Part shown: positions 42,537-51,291 of the stretch, one piece after another
How the letters are laid out: every line of letters starts with the position of its first letter
Position numbering within the stretch: the first letter of the stretch is position 1
NCBI RefSeq assembly: GCF_003725955.1
Contig: NZ_QIBZ01000001.1
Location: forward strand, 1 to 64,000
Length of the DNA stretch: 64,000 bases
Source of the DNA: Slackia isoflavoniconvertens
Lineage (GTDB): Bacteria > Actinomycetota > Coriobacteriia > Coriobacteriales > Eggerthellaceae
Reading direction: 5' to 3'
The notes under the pieces: generated by a model
What the model saw: only the letters and a program-made list of their open reading frames with translations
What the model was told of the DNA's origin: nothing
Databases searched by the model: none
Translations under genes and position numbers: made by a program

Positions 42537-44006
42537 CTAGAAACAATCCTCGTCATTGGCTGTTTGTTTCTCTTCGCACGTCTTCGTGCCCAAAATCTCA
42601 AACAGCTCTTCGCGCGAGTGAATGTCGAGCTTTTGGTAAATATGGCGTATATGGGCTTTGACGGTGCCGTTGGCTACGATGAGTTCATTTTCGATATCGG
42701 AAATCGTTTTGTGTTGTGCGAGCAGCAGCAAAACTTCCTGCTCGCGCGCCGATAGGCCTTTTTCTTTCGAGATGGCATCGCAGCGATCGACGAGCGCATG
42801 TCTTTTTTCAATGGGGTCGCTGCCGTTTTCGGCATAGAGGAACTTCGCGCCCCAGCGGCTTGCCAGCTCGCGTTCCGAGAACAGGATGACCGTGCCGCCG
42901 ATGATGGCGAGAAGGGCGGCGCCCGAAGACACAAGGTCGCCGTTGAGGGATGAGGGCGCGATGGCGTCGATGCCCGCATCGACGTAGCGTCCGAGCATCA
43001 TGAAGAGCGCGCGAACGCCGCGCTCAATGCCGAAGAGCCATATCGCCGAAACGCCGTAACGGTAGCAGATGTTGGCCAGAATGAGCATGATGAGAATCGA
43101 GAATGCCGTATAGCCTCCGGTGGCGCAGAAGTTGCCCCAGAACGAGTCGAACAGGCCCAATGCCGAAGGAATGATGAGCGCGCCCGCCATAAGCGGCAGG
43201 GCCGTGCGGTATATGGTGCCGAAGTCGAAGTTCTTGCCCTGCAGAACAACGCCCACCATAACCACGAGCGCGGCCGCGACGGTGCCCAGTGCCGAATGGG
43301 GGCCGAACGTGCCTGCATAGAGGTATTTCTCGAGCAGCCCGTAGGCGAAAGCGTAAATCGCCATAAGGATGATGATTTTCCAAGGCACGGAGAACTTGGC
43401 CCATGTGGTGCTTGGCAGATTGTCGCCCGGAAGCACATTGAAGCTTCGGGCGGCGCACAAAAGCGAGAATATCGGCAAAATCGAGGTCATGACGAAGAGC
43501 CATGGAATGGCGAAACCGCGGTAGATATATATCATGAGGGCGCCTACGATAATTGACCCCGAATAATAGAAGGCCACACGCATGGGGTTCATGCATCCAT
43601 AGAGCTCGCTCCAAATAAGGATCATGAGCGCAATGCCTATGCCGCCCGCAATCGACGCGACGATGGCAAGGTGTTCGGCGATTCCTGGATAGAACAATGA
43701 TGAAAACGTGCACACGGTTGCGAGGGTGAGTAGCGTGCCGCAAAGCACCCAGGCGGCGTGTTTCGAATAGAACGGGGAAACCTTGCGCGCTCCCAGCGCG
43801 CAGCCCAAAAGAACGATGCTCATAACAATATCGAAGAGGTCTCGCGTCGCGAAGTGTGCCGACGGGAAGTCGACGAACGATCCGACGAAGACGATTTCGA
43901 TCCATGCGCGATAGATGCCGAGTCCCAAAAAAGCGAGCGGTAAAAACCCCGCCGAGCTAAAAGGTACGTTTGCGTTGCGTATGACGCGATCTTTTTGATT
44001 TCTCAT
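42537..44006 (-). CDS. LuxR-family regulator with multi-pass membrane N terminus
   Basis: This 489-residue protein has about twelve hydrophobic segments over residues 15-400, then a NarL/LuxR helix-turn-helix (LSAREQEVLLLLAQHKTISD and VANGTVKAHIRHIYQKLDIH). It is the second such regulator in the window. ATG 44006 has AGGAGGGG at good spacing. It is divergent from the Tat flavoprotein gene at 44293, the usual arrangement of regulator and target in this family. A TATAGGGGC motif in the shared intergenic region recurs near the other LuxR gene. Confidence 0.9.
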   Translation of the reverse strand: MRNQKDRVIRNANVPFSSAGFLPLAFLGLGIYRAWIEIVFVGSFVDFPSAHFATRDLFDIVMSIVLLGCALGARKVSPFYSKHAAWVLCGTLLTLATVCTFSSLFYPGIAEHLAIVASIAGGIGIALMILIWSELYGCMNPMRVAFYYSGSIIVGALMIYIYRGFAIPWLFVMTSILPIFSLLCAARSFNVLPGDNLPSTTWAKFSVPWKIIILMAIYAFAYGLLEKYLYAGTFGPHSALGTVAAALVVMVGVVLQGKNFDFGTIYRTALPLMAGALIIPSALGLFDSFWGNFCATGGYTAFSILIMLILANICYRYGVSAIWLFGIERGVRALFMMLGRYVDAGIDAIAPSSLNGDLVSSGAALLAIIGGTVILFSERELASRWGAKFLYAENGSDPIEKRHALVDRCDAISKEKGLSAREQEVLLLLAQHKTISDIENELIVANGTVKAHIRHIYQKLDIHSREELFEILGTKTCEEKQTANDEDCF

Positions 44007-44133
44007 GGTGCCTAAACCCCTCCTGGCACGTAACCTTGCCCACCATTATAGGGCTCTCATTGCTGCGGCAGGACAGCAAGCTGGATAAAACAGTTGTTGT
44101 AGAAAGAAAGAAACGACTGTTCAATTGGGGTGT

Positions 44134-44149
44134 TATAGGGGCGTGTTAC
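44134..44149 (+). promoter_or_regulatory. TATAGGGGC motif upstream of the flavoprotein reductase
   Basis: TATAGGGGCGTGTTAC at 44134-44149 matches TATAGGGGCATTTTAC at 21323-21338 in 14 of 16 positions. Both lie 77-144 bp before genes divergent from membrane LuxR regulators. It may be a regulator site or a shared core promoter. TTATAGGG also occurs near 44045. Confidence 0.45.
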
Positions 44150-44292
44150 ATATTTAAACCCAGAATCTGCCCTGTGCGGTCGATTACGCAGCCTTTTTTC
44201 GGGCATATGGTGCAGCTATGCCGACGGGGCAAAAGGGATCGCACAATGTGCAGGGCTCCGTCGAAACGAGAATGAACAAGGAGGGTTTCATC

Positions 44293-45939
44293 ATGAAGGA
44301 AATGAGCCGTAGGGATTTGTTCAAAATCGGTGGAGTCGCAGCCGCTGGCGCTATGGGCGCTTCGATGCTCGCGGGCTGCTCGCCTTCTGGCGAGAAGAAA
44401 TCGGAAGGCGGAAACGCCGCCGCCGACGACAAGAAGGTCAACGATATCGCAGGCCATTATCGCGCTGGCACGCCGTCGTTCCTTTCTGCGCCTGACCCCA
44501 TTACCGATATCAAAGAAACAAAGGAATACGATGTCGTGATTGTCGGCGCTGGCGCTGCAGGCGTTCCTGCCGCGATTTCCGCCAAAGAGGCTGGCGCGAC
44601 CGTTGCCCTTATCCAGAAAGAAGCGACTGCGATTTCTCAGGGTAATACCGCTACGGGCATTCTTCTTGACGGTTCCGACCCCGCGGGCGTTTCCGCTGTT
44701 GTATCGACGCTGCTCAAGGAGCACCAATTCCGCGGCAACCGTGCCCAAGTTGAACTGTGGGCCAAAAATTCCGGCGAGGCGATTACGTGGATCTTCGAGC
44801 TTGCCCAGAAGGTCGGCGCCCAGGTTTCCGATACGACCAAAAAGTGGACCTCTGCGGTGAAAACCGTGAATGGGTATCCGTTGAGCTATCTGTCCATCGA
44901 TTTCGGCCCGAAGCCCTATAACACGGGCGACGGCATGCGCGCCTTGGCCGACTATGCCGAAGAGCAGGGCGTCGAGATTTTCTATAACACCGAGGCGAAG
45001 CAGCTCGTGGGCGATGCCGACAGCGGCATCACGGGCGTTATCGCCAAGGGCGCCGATGGCAATATCCAGTTCAATGCCAAGAAGGGCGTTATTCTTGCCA
45101 CGGGCGATTACCAGAACGACGACGAGATGATGGATTACTATCTGCCCGACCTGCATTACTTGGGTCGCAAGCAGAACAACAAGACTGGCGACGGCATTAA
45201 GATGGCCGTGTGGGCTGGCGGCCAAATCGAGCCGATTGCCCATACCAAGATGCTGCACGACTTCGACGCCGGTCCGGGTTCTATGTGCGACATGCCCTTC
45301 CTGGCTGTGAAGATGAACGGCGAGCGCTTCGCCGACGAAACCGCTGGTATGTCTCGCATGAACTGCTTCCTGCGCAGCGAGGAGGATGCGGGCAATTACT
45401 GCCAGATTTTCGATTCGAACTACATGACGCAGGCCGAGAAGTGGCCGGGCAAGCTGTTCGACCCCGATGCGCTGAAGGCGTATATGCCCGAGGAAAGCGG
45501 CGAGAAGAAGGGCGTGTACGAAGACCAGGTCGCAACCTTCAAGGCCGACACGCTTGACGAGCTGGCCAAGAAGCTGGGCATTACCGATGCCGCCGCATTC
45601 AAGAAGAGCGTTGAGCGTTACAACGCGCTTGCGGCCGAAGGCAAAGACGAAGACTTCGGTAAAGATGGCAAGTGGCTCACCACGATCGACACCCCGCCGT
45701 TCTATGGCATTCACCGCAAGGTTCGCGTGTCGGCCATCGTCTCTGGCGTGCATGTCGGCGAGCACATGGAAGTGCTGAAGGCCGACTCCACCGAACCCAT
45801 CAAAGGCCTGTACGCCATCGGCAACACCGCAGGCGACTTCTACTGCGGCATTGATTACACGATGTGGATGCCTGGTCTGTCTCTCGGCCGTGCGCATACC
45901 CAGGGCTACGTCATGGGCAAATACGTCGCGAACCTTTAA
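44293..45939 (+). CDS. Tat-exported FAD-dependent fumarate-reductase-like protein
   Basis: The 548-residue protein begins with MKEMSRRDLFKIGG, a twin-arginine signal, followed by a lipobox-like MLAGCS, so it is exported and probably lipid-anchored. The FAD-binding Rossmann motif VVIVGAGAAGVPAA lies near residue 80. The reductase motif NGERFADE and the C-terminal GLYAIGNTAGDFYCG are typical of the fumarate reductase/urocanate reductase flavoprotein family. No haem-binding CxxCH is present, so electrons must come from a separate cytochrome. Eggerthellaceae encode many paralogues that reduce diverse substrates; this substrate is not predictable. AAGGAGGG fixes the start. Confidence 0.9.
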   Translation: MKEMSRRDLFKIGGVAAAGAMGASMLAGCSPSGEKKSEGGNAAADDKKVNDIAGHYRAGTPSFLSAPDPITDIKETKEYDVVIVGAGAAGVPAAISAKEAGATVALIQKEATAISQGNTATGILLDGSDPAGVSAVVSTLLKEHQFRGNRAQVELWAKNSGEAITWIFELAQKVGAQVSDTTKKWTSAVKTVNGYPLSYLSIDFGPKPYNTGDGMRALADYAEEQGVEIFYNTEAKQLVGDADSGITGVIAKGADGNIQFNAKKGVILATGDYQNDDEMMDYYLPDLHYLGRKQNNKTGDGIKMAVWAGGQIEPIAHTKMLHDFDAGPGSMCDMPFLAVKMNGERFADETAGMSRMNCFLRSEEDAGNYCQIFDSNYMTQAEKWPGKLFDPDALKAYMPEESGEKKGVYEDQVATFKADTLDELAKKLGITDAAAFKKSVERYNALAAEGKDEDFGKDGKWLTTIDTPPFYGIHRKVRVSAIVSGVHVGEHMEVLKADSTEPIKGLYAIGNTAGDFYCGIDYTMWMPGLSLGRAHTQGYVMGKYVANL

Positions 45940-46024
45940 GCGAGAAGGGCGCACCGCCCGCATTTACGATATCCCCTGTCGGCTGAGCGTTTCTCCCTCC
46001 CTCGCTTCAGCCGAAGCTTGAAAG

Positions 46025-46055
46025 CGGACCGCACATGGTGCGGTCCGTTTTCCTT
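46025..46055 (+). terminator. Terminator of the flavoprotein gene
   Basis: CGGACCGCAC and GTGCGGTCCG form a perfect ten-pair stem with an ATG loop, followed by TTTTCC. Confidence 0.85.
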
Positions 46056-46131
46056 ATAGAGGGGCTATAATGCGGCATCGAATGCGTGCGGCGCATGCCG
46101 CGTATGATTGCTCGTTTCGGCGGAGGATTCT

Positions 46132-46962
46132 ATGCTCACTGTTGGATGCCACCTGTCTACCTCGAAGGGTTTTGCGGCCATGGGGCGCACGGCGCTTTCC
46201 CTTGGCGCGAATACGTTCGCGTTTTTCACGCGCAACCCGCGCGGCGGCTCGGCCAAGGCGATTGACGCGGCCGATGCCGCGGCATTGCGCGAGCTCATGG
46301 TCGAACACGACTTTGGCCCGTTGGTGGCGCATGCCCCCTATACGCTCAACCCTTGCTCGGCTAAGCCCGAGGCGCGCGAATTCGCCCGCATGTGCATGGC
46401 AGACGATTTGGCGCGTATGGAAGCCGTGCCGCACAGCTACTACAACTTTCACCCGGGCAGCCACGTGAAGCAGGGTGCCGAACATGGCATTGAACTCATT
46501 GCGGGCCTTCTCAACGAGGTGCTTGCACCTGAACAAACCACTACGGTGCTGCTCGAAACCATGGCGGGCAAGGGTACTGAAGTGGGCCGCACGTTCGAGG
46601 AACTTGCGGCGATCATCGAGCGCGTCGAACTTGCCGACCACGTAGGCGTGTGCCTCGATACTTGCCATGTATGGGATGGCGGTTACGATATCGTGGGCAA
46701 CCTCGATGGCGTGCTTGAGGAATTCGATCGCGTGGTGGGGCTGTCGCGCTTGCGCGCAGTGCATATCAACGATTCGAAAAACCCTTGCGGCGCGCACAAA
46801 GACCGCCATGAGAAAATCGGCCAAGGCTTCATCGGCGTTGAGGCATTCGAGCGTATCGTGAACCATCCCGCGCTGCGCGAGTTGCCGTTTATTCTGGAAA
46901 CCCCCAATGAACTGCCTGGCTATGCCGAGGAAATCGCCTTGCTGCGCAGCCTTGCCGAATAG
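46132..46962 (+). CDS. nfo: Endonuclease IV (AP endonuclease)
   Basis: Nfo cleaves DNA at abasic sites. The 276-residue TIM-barrel protein shows the zinc ligands in family context: GCHLSTSKG at the start, [13 protein letters not shown] near 103, [11 protein letters not shown] near 142, [12 protein letters not shown] near 178, [17 protein letters not shown] near 213 and ETPN near the end. ATG 46132 has GGAGGA five bases upstream. It is a single gene with terminators on both sides. Confidence 0.95.
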   Translation: MLTVGCHLSTSKGFAAMGRTALSLGANTFAFFTRNPRGGSAKAIDAADAAALRELMVEHDFGPLVAHAPYTLNPCSAKPEAREFARMCMADDLARMEAVPHSYYNFHPGSHVKQGAEHGIELIAGLLNEVLAPEQTTTVLLETMAGKGTEVGRTFEELAAIIERVELADHVGVCLDTCHVWDGGYDIVGNLDGVLEEFDRVVGLSRLRAVHINDSKNPCGAHKDRHEKIGQGFIGVEAFERIVNHPALRELPFILETPNELPGYAEEIALLRSLAE

Positions 46963-46990
46963 TTTTGCGCCAATTGATAGAAAGTCGCGT

Positions 46991-47022
46991 GAAGGGCCGT
47001 CAATGTGGAGGCCCTTCGTTCG
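46991..47022 (+). terminator. Hairpin between nfo and metH
   Basis: GAAGGGCC (46991-46998) pairs with GGCCCTTC (47010-47017), followed by GTTCGTTT. The T run is interrupted, so it is a moderate terminator. Confidence 0.6.
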
Positions 47023-47067
47023 TTTCTGCGCGATAATGGCCGCATTCATTTCGAAGGGGGACGCGTT

Positions 47068-49551
47068 ATGACGCCTATCAACGATAATCCCACGCGCGCG
47101 ATGCGTGTTGTGCGCTGCGACGAAACCATGGCAGCTGTGCTGCGCGGCGAGCGTTTTTTGGTATTCGACGGCGCGATGGGAACCATGCTGCAGCAGGCGG
47201 GGCTTGAGGCGGGCGAGCTTCCGGAGCTTTTATGCCTTACGAATCCCGAGGAAATCACGGGTATTCATATCCAGTATGTGGAGGCGGGAAGCGAAGTCGT
47301 GACCGCCAACACCTTCGGCGCGAACCGCCGCAAGCTTGGCGATGCTGCCAGCGTGGCCGATGTATTCGCGGCGGCCATTGCGTGTGGCAAGGCGTCGGGC
47401 GCGAAATACGTGGCAGCCGATATTGGCCCTACGGGCGCGCTGCTCGAACCGCTCGGCACAATGCCCTTCGATGAGGCGTATGAACTGTTCGCTGAGCAGG
47501 TACGTGCGGCCGATGCGGCTGGGGCCGATTTGTTCATCATCGAAACCATGGCCGACCTTCTTGAGATGAAGGCCGCCATTCTTGCTGCGAAGGAAAACTC
47601 CGATTTGCCCATTTTCGCCACGATGACGTTCGGCGAAGACGGCCGCACGTTTTTGGGCACGAGTCCTCAAATCGCAGCCATCGTGCTTTCATCGCTTGGC
47701 GTTGACGTTTTGGGCGTGAACTGCTCGCTTGGTCCCAACGACTTGCGCCCTATGGTAAGCGGAATGCTCAAGGCGTCCACGGTTCCCGTTATGGTGCAGG
47801 CCAATGCTGGTTTGCCGAGTATCGTCGATGGCAAAACCGTGTTCTCGGTGGCGCCCGATGAATACATCGAAGCCGTGGCGGCAATGGTCGACGAAGGCGT
47901 GTCGGTCGTGGGTGGTTGTTGCGGCACGAATCCCGACTATATCGCGAAAGAGGCAGCGCTCGTGGCGGGCCGCGCGCCCGTCGAGCGCGACGTGGCTCCC
48001 GCGTGTGGCATTACATCGGCGAGCCATGCCACGCTTCTGGCTGGCCGCGACGTTGCCACCATTGGCGAGCGCATCAACCCTACGGGCAAAAAGAAGCTCA
48101 AGGCCGCGCTTCGCGAGGGTAATCTCGACTATGTGTTGGGTGAAGCCATTTCCCAGACGGAAGCGGGTGCCGACGCGCTCGACGTGAACGCCGGTCTGCC
48201 GGAAATCGACGAGGCGGCGACGCTCGTGTCGCTCGTGGGCAAAATCCAGGGCGTGTCGCCTTTGCCCTTGCAAATCGACTCGTCGGATCCGGTTGCCGTA
48301 GAGGCTGCCGTGCGCGTGTATTCGGGCAAGCCGATTATCAACTCCGTGAACGGCAAGCAAGAAAGCCTCGATGCCGTGCTGCCCATCGCCAAACACTACG
48401 GCTGCGCGGTTGTGGGCCTCGCGCTCGATGAGCAGGGCATACCTCCTACAGCCGAGGGCCGCTTCGCCGTGGCTCAGCGCATTGTGGAAGAAGCCGATAA
48501 ATACGGCATCCCGCGCAGCGATATCTTCATCGATTGCCTGGTTATGGCCGCGTCGACCAATCAGGCTGAAGTCGTCGAGATTTTACGCGCCATCACGATG
48601 GTGAAGGAGCGCTTGGGTGTGCGCACGGTGCTCGGCGTATCAAACGTGAGCTTTGGTCTGCCTTTGCGCGAAATCGTGAATGCCACCTTCTTGGCGGCGG
48701 CGTTTTCGGCGGGCCTCGACATGCCCATTCTGAACCCGCTTTCCGCGCGCTATCGCGAAATCGTCGATACGTGGCGCGTGTTGTGCGGGCAAGACGTCTC
48801 GGCGCAGGGCTACATTTCCGAATACGCGAACAAGAGCATGTCGGCCGTGGCCGGCGCTGCCGGAGCGGCGACGGTGCAGGGAAGCACCTCGGCGCCTGCG
48901 CCCGCAGCAGGCGACGCCTTCGACGATGTGGCCGATTTCGGATTGCGCCGTTTCGTGGTCACGGGCCGTAAGGCCAACATGCCCGAGGCGGTTTCGAAAT
49001 TGCTCGAAACGTGCGACGCCATGGAGGTCATCAACGGCCACCTGATTCCTGCGCTCGATGATGTGGGTGAACGTTTCGAGAAAGGCAAGTTCTTCCTGCC
49101 TCAGCTCATGGCGTCGGCGGAAGCGGCGAAAGCCGGCTTTGATGTCATCAAAGAACAGGGCGGCAGCGGGGCTGTTGCCGATAAGGGTTCGGTTGCCATC
49201 GCCACGGTGAAGGGCGACATTCACGATATTGGTAAGAACATCGTGCGCATGCTACTCGAAAACTACGGCTACACGGTATATGACCTGGGCCGTGATGTGG
49301 AGCCGCAGGCCGTGCTCGATTGCGTGCGCGAGCACGATATCAAGCTCGTGGGCCTCTCGGCGCTCATGACCACCACGGTGCGTGGTATGGAAGACACCAT
49401 CGCGCTTTTGCGCGAGCAGGCGCCCGATGTGAAAGTGTTCGTGGGTGGTGCGGTTATTACCGCCGAATACGCTGAAATGGTCGGCGCCGACTACTACTGC
49501 AAAGACGCCGCCGAAAGCGCGAAGGTCTGCGGCGAGGTGCTGGGCGCATAA
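47068..49551 (+). CDS. metH: Cobalamin-dependent methionine synthase lacking the reactivation domain
   Basis: The 827-residue protein has three modules. The first is an N-terminal homocysteine methyltransferase (DGAMGTMLQQAGL; zinc cysteines in GVNCSLGP and VVGGCCGTNPD). The second is a pterin-binding domain (IGERINPTGKKKL, LPLQIDSSDPVAVE). The third is a C-terminal cobalamin cap and Rossmann domain with KGDIHDIGKNIV, the His that ligates cobalt. E. coli MetH is about 1,227 residues; the missing part is the C-terminal AdoMet reactivation domain. A separate reactivase must restore oxidised cobalamin. An Ala/Pro linker (about 605-635) separates pterin and cobalamin parts. ATG 47068 follows GAAGGGGG. 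Confidence 0.93.
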   Translation: MTPINDNPTRAMRVVRCDETMAAVLRGERFLVFDGAMGTMLQQAGLEAGELPELLCLTNPEEITGIHIQYVEAGSEVVTANTFGANRRKLGDAASVADVFAAAIACGKASGAKYVAADIGPTGALLEPLGTMPFDEAYELFAEQVRAADAAGADLFIIETMADLLEMKAAILAAKENSDLPIFATMTFGEDGRTFLGTSPQIAAIVLSSLGVDVLGVNCSLGPNDLRPMVSGMLKASTVPVMVQANAGLPSIVDGKTVFSVAPDEYIEAVAAMVDEGVSVVGGCCGTNPDYIAKEAALVAGRAPVERDVAPACGITSASHATLLAGRDVATIGERINPTGKKKLKAALREGNLDYVLGEAISQTEAGADALDVNAGLPEIDEAATLVSLVGKIQGVSPLPLQIDSSDPVAVEAAVRVYSGKPIINSVNGKQESLDAVLPIAKHYGCAVVGLALDEQGIPPTAEGRFAVAQRIVEEADKYGIPRSDIFIDCLVMAASTNQAEVVEILRAITMVKERLGVRTVLGVSNVSFGLPLREIVNATFLAAAFSAGLDMPILNPLSARYREIVDTWRVLCGQDVSAQGYISEYANKSMSAVAGAAGAATVQGSTSAPAPAAGDAFDDVADFGLRRFVVTGRKANMPEAVSKLLETCDAMEVINGHLIPALDDVGERFEKGKFFLPQLMASAEAAKAGFDVIKEQGGSGAVADKGSVAIATVKGDIHDIGKNIVRMLLENYGYTVYDLGRDVEPQAVLDCVREHDIKLVGLSALMTTTVRGMEDTIALLREQAPDVKVFVGGAVITAEYAEMVGADYYCKDAAESAKVCGEVLGA

Positions 49552-49646
49552 AGACCGCACGTTCATGGGCGCGACCTCCATTGCCGCCTCGCGTTTGTGC
49601 GGGGAGCTTGAGGTCGGGACGTTACGCGTGTAAACCTTCTGCAAGA

Positions 49647-49683
49647 AAGCCGCTGGGGGATTATTGCCCCTGGCGGCTTGTTC
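49647..49683 (+). terminator. Terminator after metH
   Basis: AAGCCGC-TG-GGGG pairs with CCCC-TG-GCGGCTT around ATTATTG; a TTGTTCT tail follows. It is about 95 bp after metH. Confidence 0.7.
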
Positions 49684-49689
49684 TATAAT
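49661..49689 (+). promoter_or_regulatory. Promoter of the SotB-like MFS gene
   Basis: TATAAT at 49684-49689 is a perfect -10, and TTATTG (49661-49666) is 17 bp upstream. The -35 lies in the loop of the metH terminator. Confidence 0.5.
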
Positions 49690-49799
49690 CCACTCCTTCA
49701 GAAAGCGGAATGCGAGGCGGCGGTTCGCGCGGTGGAATGCTGAAGGCGATTCCCGAACGCGCCCGTTTGTCTTGCGCAGAGAAGAAGGGATGCGAAGGC

Positions 49800-51002
49800 G
49801 TGGCATCGAATGCTGGGAAAATAACGGCTCGCGAATGGGCGGCGATTATCTCGGTTGCGGCGGCGGCGTTCATATTCAACACGTCGGAATTCATGCCCAT
49901 CGGCCTGCTCGTTGACATCTCGGCCGATTTTGGCGTGAATGAAGCGACGGGTGGCATTCTTATCACGGCATACGCGTGGGCGGTGTGCCTGTTGTCGGTG
50001 CCGCTTATGGTGGCGACATCGCGGTTCAGCTTCCGTCCACTGCTTTTAGCGGTGGTCGGGGTGTTCGGCGTGGGGCAGCTCTGCTCGGCGCTTGCCCCCG
50101 GCTATTTCCCGCTTATGGGTGCTCGCCTCATTGTCGCGTGCGCGCATGCGATTTTCTGGTCTATCGCGCCTTCCATCGCGGCGTGTGCCGTCTCGCTCGA
50201 GCATCGCTCGATTGCGCTTTCCGCCATCGTTACGGGCTCTTCAATCGCTCAGATTCTCGGTTTGCCCTTGGGACGCGTCATCGGCTTGGCTCTCGGCTGG
50301 CGCATGACGTTCGCCTGCATCGCGGCGTTCACGGTTGCGCTGCTCGCAGTGCTCTTCTTCGCCGTGCCGAAAATGAGCGCGGGTGAGCCGTTTAAGGTAA
50401 GCCAGCTTCCCAGTCTGGTGAAAAACCCGGTGCTGCTGTCGCTGTTTGTGGGCACGGCCGCCATTGCCACGGCCTATTACACGGGTTACAGCTACGTGGA
50501 GCCCTATCTGCAGCAGATAGGCGGGCTTTCCGACGAGGCCATCACCACCTCGCTCATGATGTTTGGCGTGGCGGGCGTTATCGGCAGCTTTTTGTTCGCG
50601 CGCTTCTACGTGGGCAAGCGCCGGCGCTATTGGTACATTCGCGCCTCGCTTGCCGGCGTGGCGCTCGCGCTCGCGCTTATGATGCCCGCTGCGCTCGGTG
50701 GCATGGGCTCGGTGCTTGCGGTGTTCGTGCTGTGGGGCATTTGCGGCGTGTCGTTCAACGTGGCCTACCAGTCTGAGATATTGCGCTTTGCGCCTCCGCA
50801 TGCGGCGGCGGTTGCCACGGCCATTTACTCGGGCATTTTTAACTTGGGAATCGGCGGCGGCTCGGCGGTGGGCGGCGCGGTGAGCACTGCTTTCGGCATG
50901 GGGTCGGTGTGTTTCGCGGGCGCACTCATCGGCGCTGCGGCGGTCGCGATTGCCTGCGTGTTCCTTATTCCCGCCATGCGTCGCACCAGGCCGGTCGAGT
51001 AG
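49800..51002 (+). CDS. MFS transporter, SotB/DHA1-like
   Basis: This twelve-helix inner-membrane protein has about 400 residues from GTG 49800. Helix 1 carries FIFNTSEFMPIGLLVDIS, the signature of the sugar/arabinose efflux (SotB/YdeA) branch of DHA1. The start is uncertain: the frame is open from ATG 49710, but those extra 30 residues are Gly/Arg-rich and unlike the family, and GTG 49800 is preceded by GAAGGG. Substrates of such transporters include sugars, nucleosides and drugs; none is predicted. It is a single gene between the metH terminator and a hairpin at 51124. Confidence 0.82.
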   Translation: MASNAGKITAREWAAIISVAAAAFIFNTSEFMPIGLLVDISADFGVNEATGGILITAYAWAVCLLSVPLMVATSRFSFRPLLLAVVGVFGVGQLCSALAPGYFPLMGARLIVACAHAIFWSIAPSIAACAVSLEHRSIALSAIVTGSSIAQILGLPLGRVIGLALGWRMTFACIAAFTVALLAVLFFAVPKMSAGEPFKVSQLPSLVKNPVLLSLFVGTAAIATAYYTGYSYVEPYLQQIGGLSDEAITTSLMMFGVAGVIGSFLFARFYVGKRRRYWYIRASLAGVALALALMMPAALGGMGSVLAVFVLWGICGVSFNVAYQSEILRFAPPHAAAVATAIYSGIFNLGIGGGSAVGGAVSTAFGMGSVCFAGALIGAAAVAIACVFLIPAMRRTRPVE

Positions 51003-51123
51003 CGCGAAAGCAAGGGGGGGCGCATGCGTGAATGTGCCGGTTTGGACAAAGAAAAACATTTCGATAAAGGCCTGCACGCCACGCATCGCTTGCGCCCGCA
51101 AAATATCGTCTCGTATAAAAATT

Positions 51124-51163
51124 CGCCCGATAGTTGCAATTTCGTGTATGCTATCGGGCGTTT
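51124..51163 (+). terminator. Hairpin after the SotB-like gene
   Basis: CGCCCGATAG (51124-51133) pairs exactly with CTATCGGGCG (51151-51160), followed by only TTT. It is a moderate terminator candidate. Confidence 0.55.
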
Positions 51164-51291
51164 AGCATGTATGCGCTCGCAATTCGGTCGCTTTCGCACC
51201 GCTTGCAATGGGTGCTGTGGCGCTTTTGCCCGTAAGCCAATCGCGCTGCGCAATCGCCTTATATATAGGTAGGAAATCGGGAGGACTCGCT

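Noticed and set aside
44146-45963. A 605-codon open frame antisense to the flavoprotein gene
   Set aside because: It is a shadow of the Tat flavoprotein, without ribosome site or recognisable domain.
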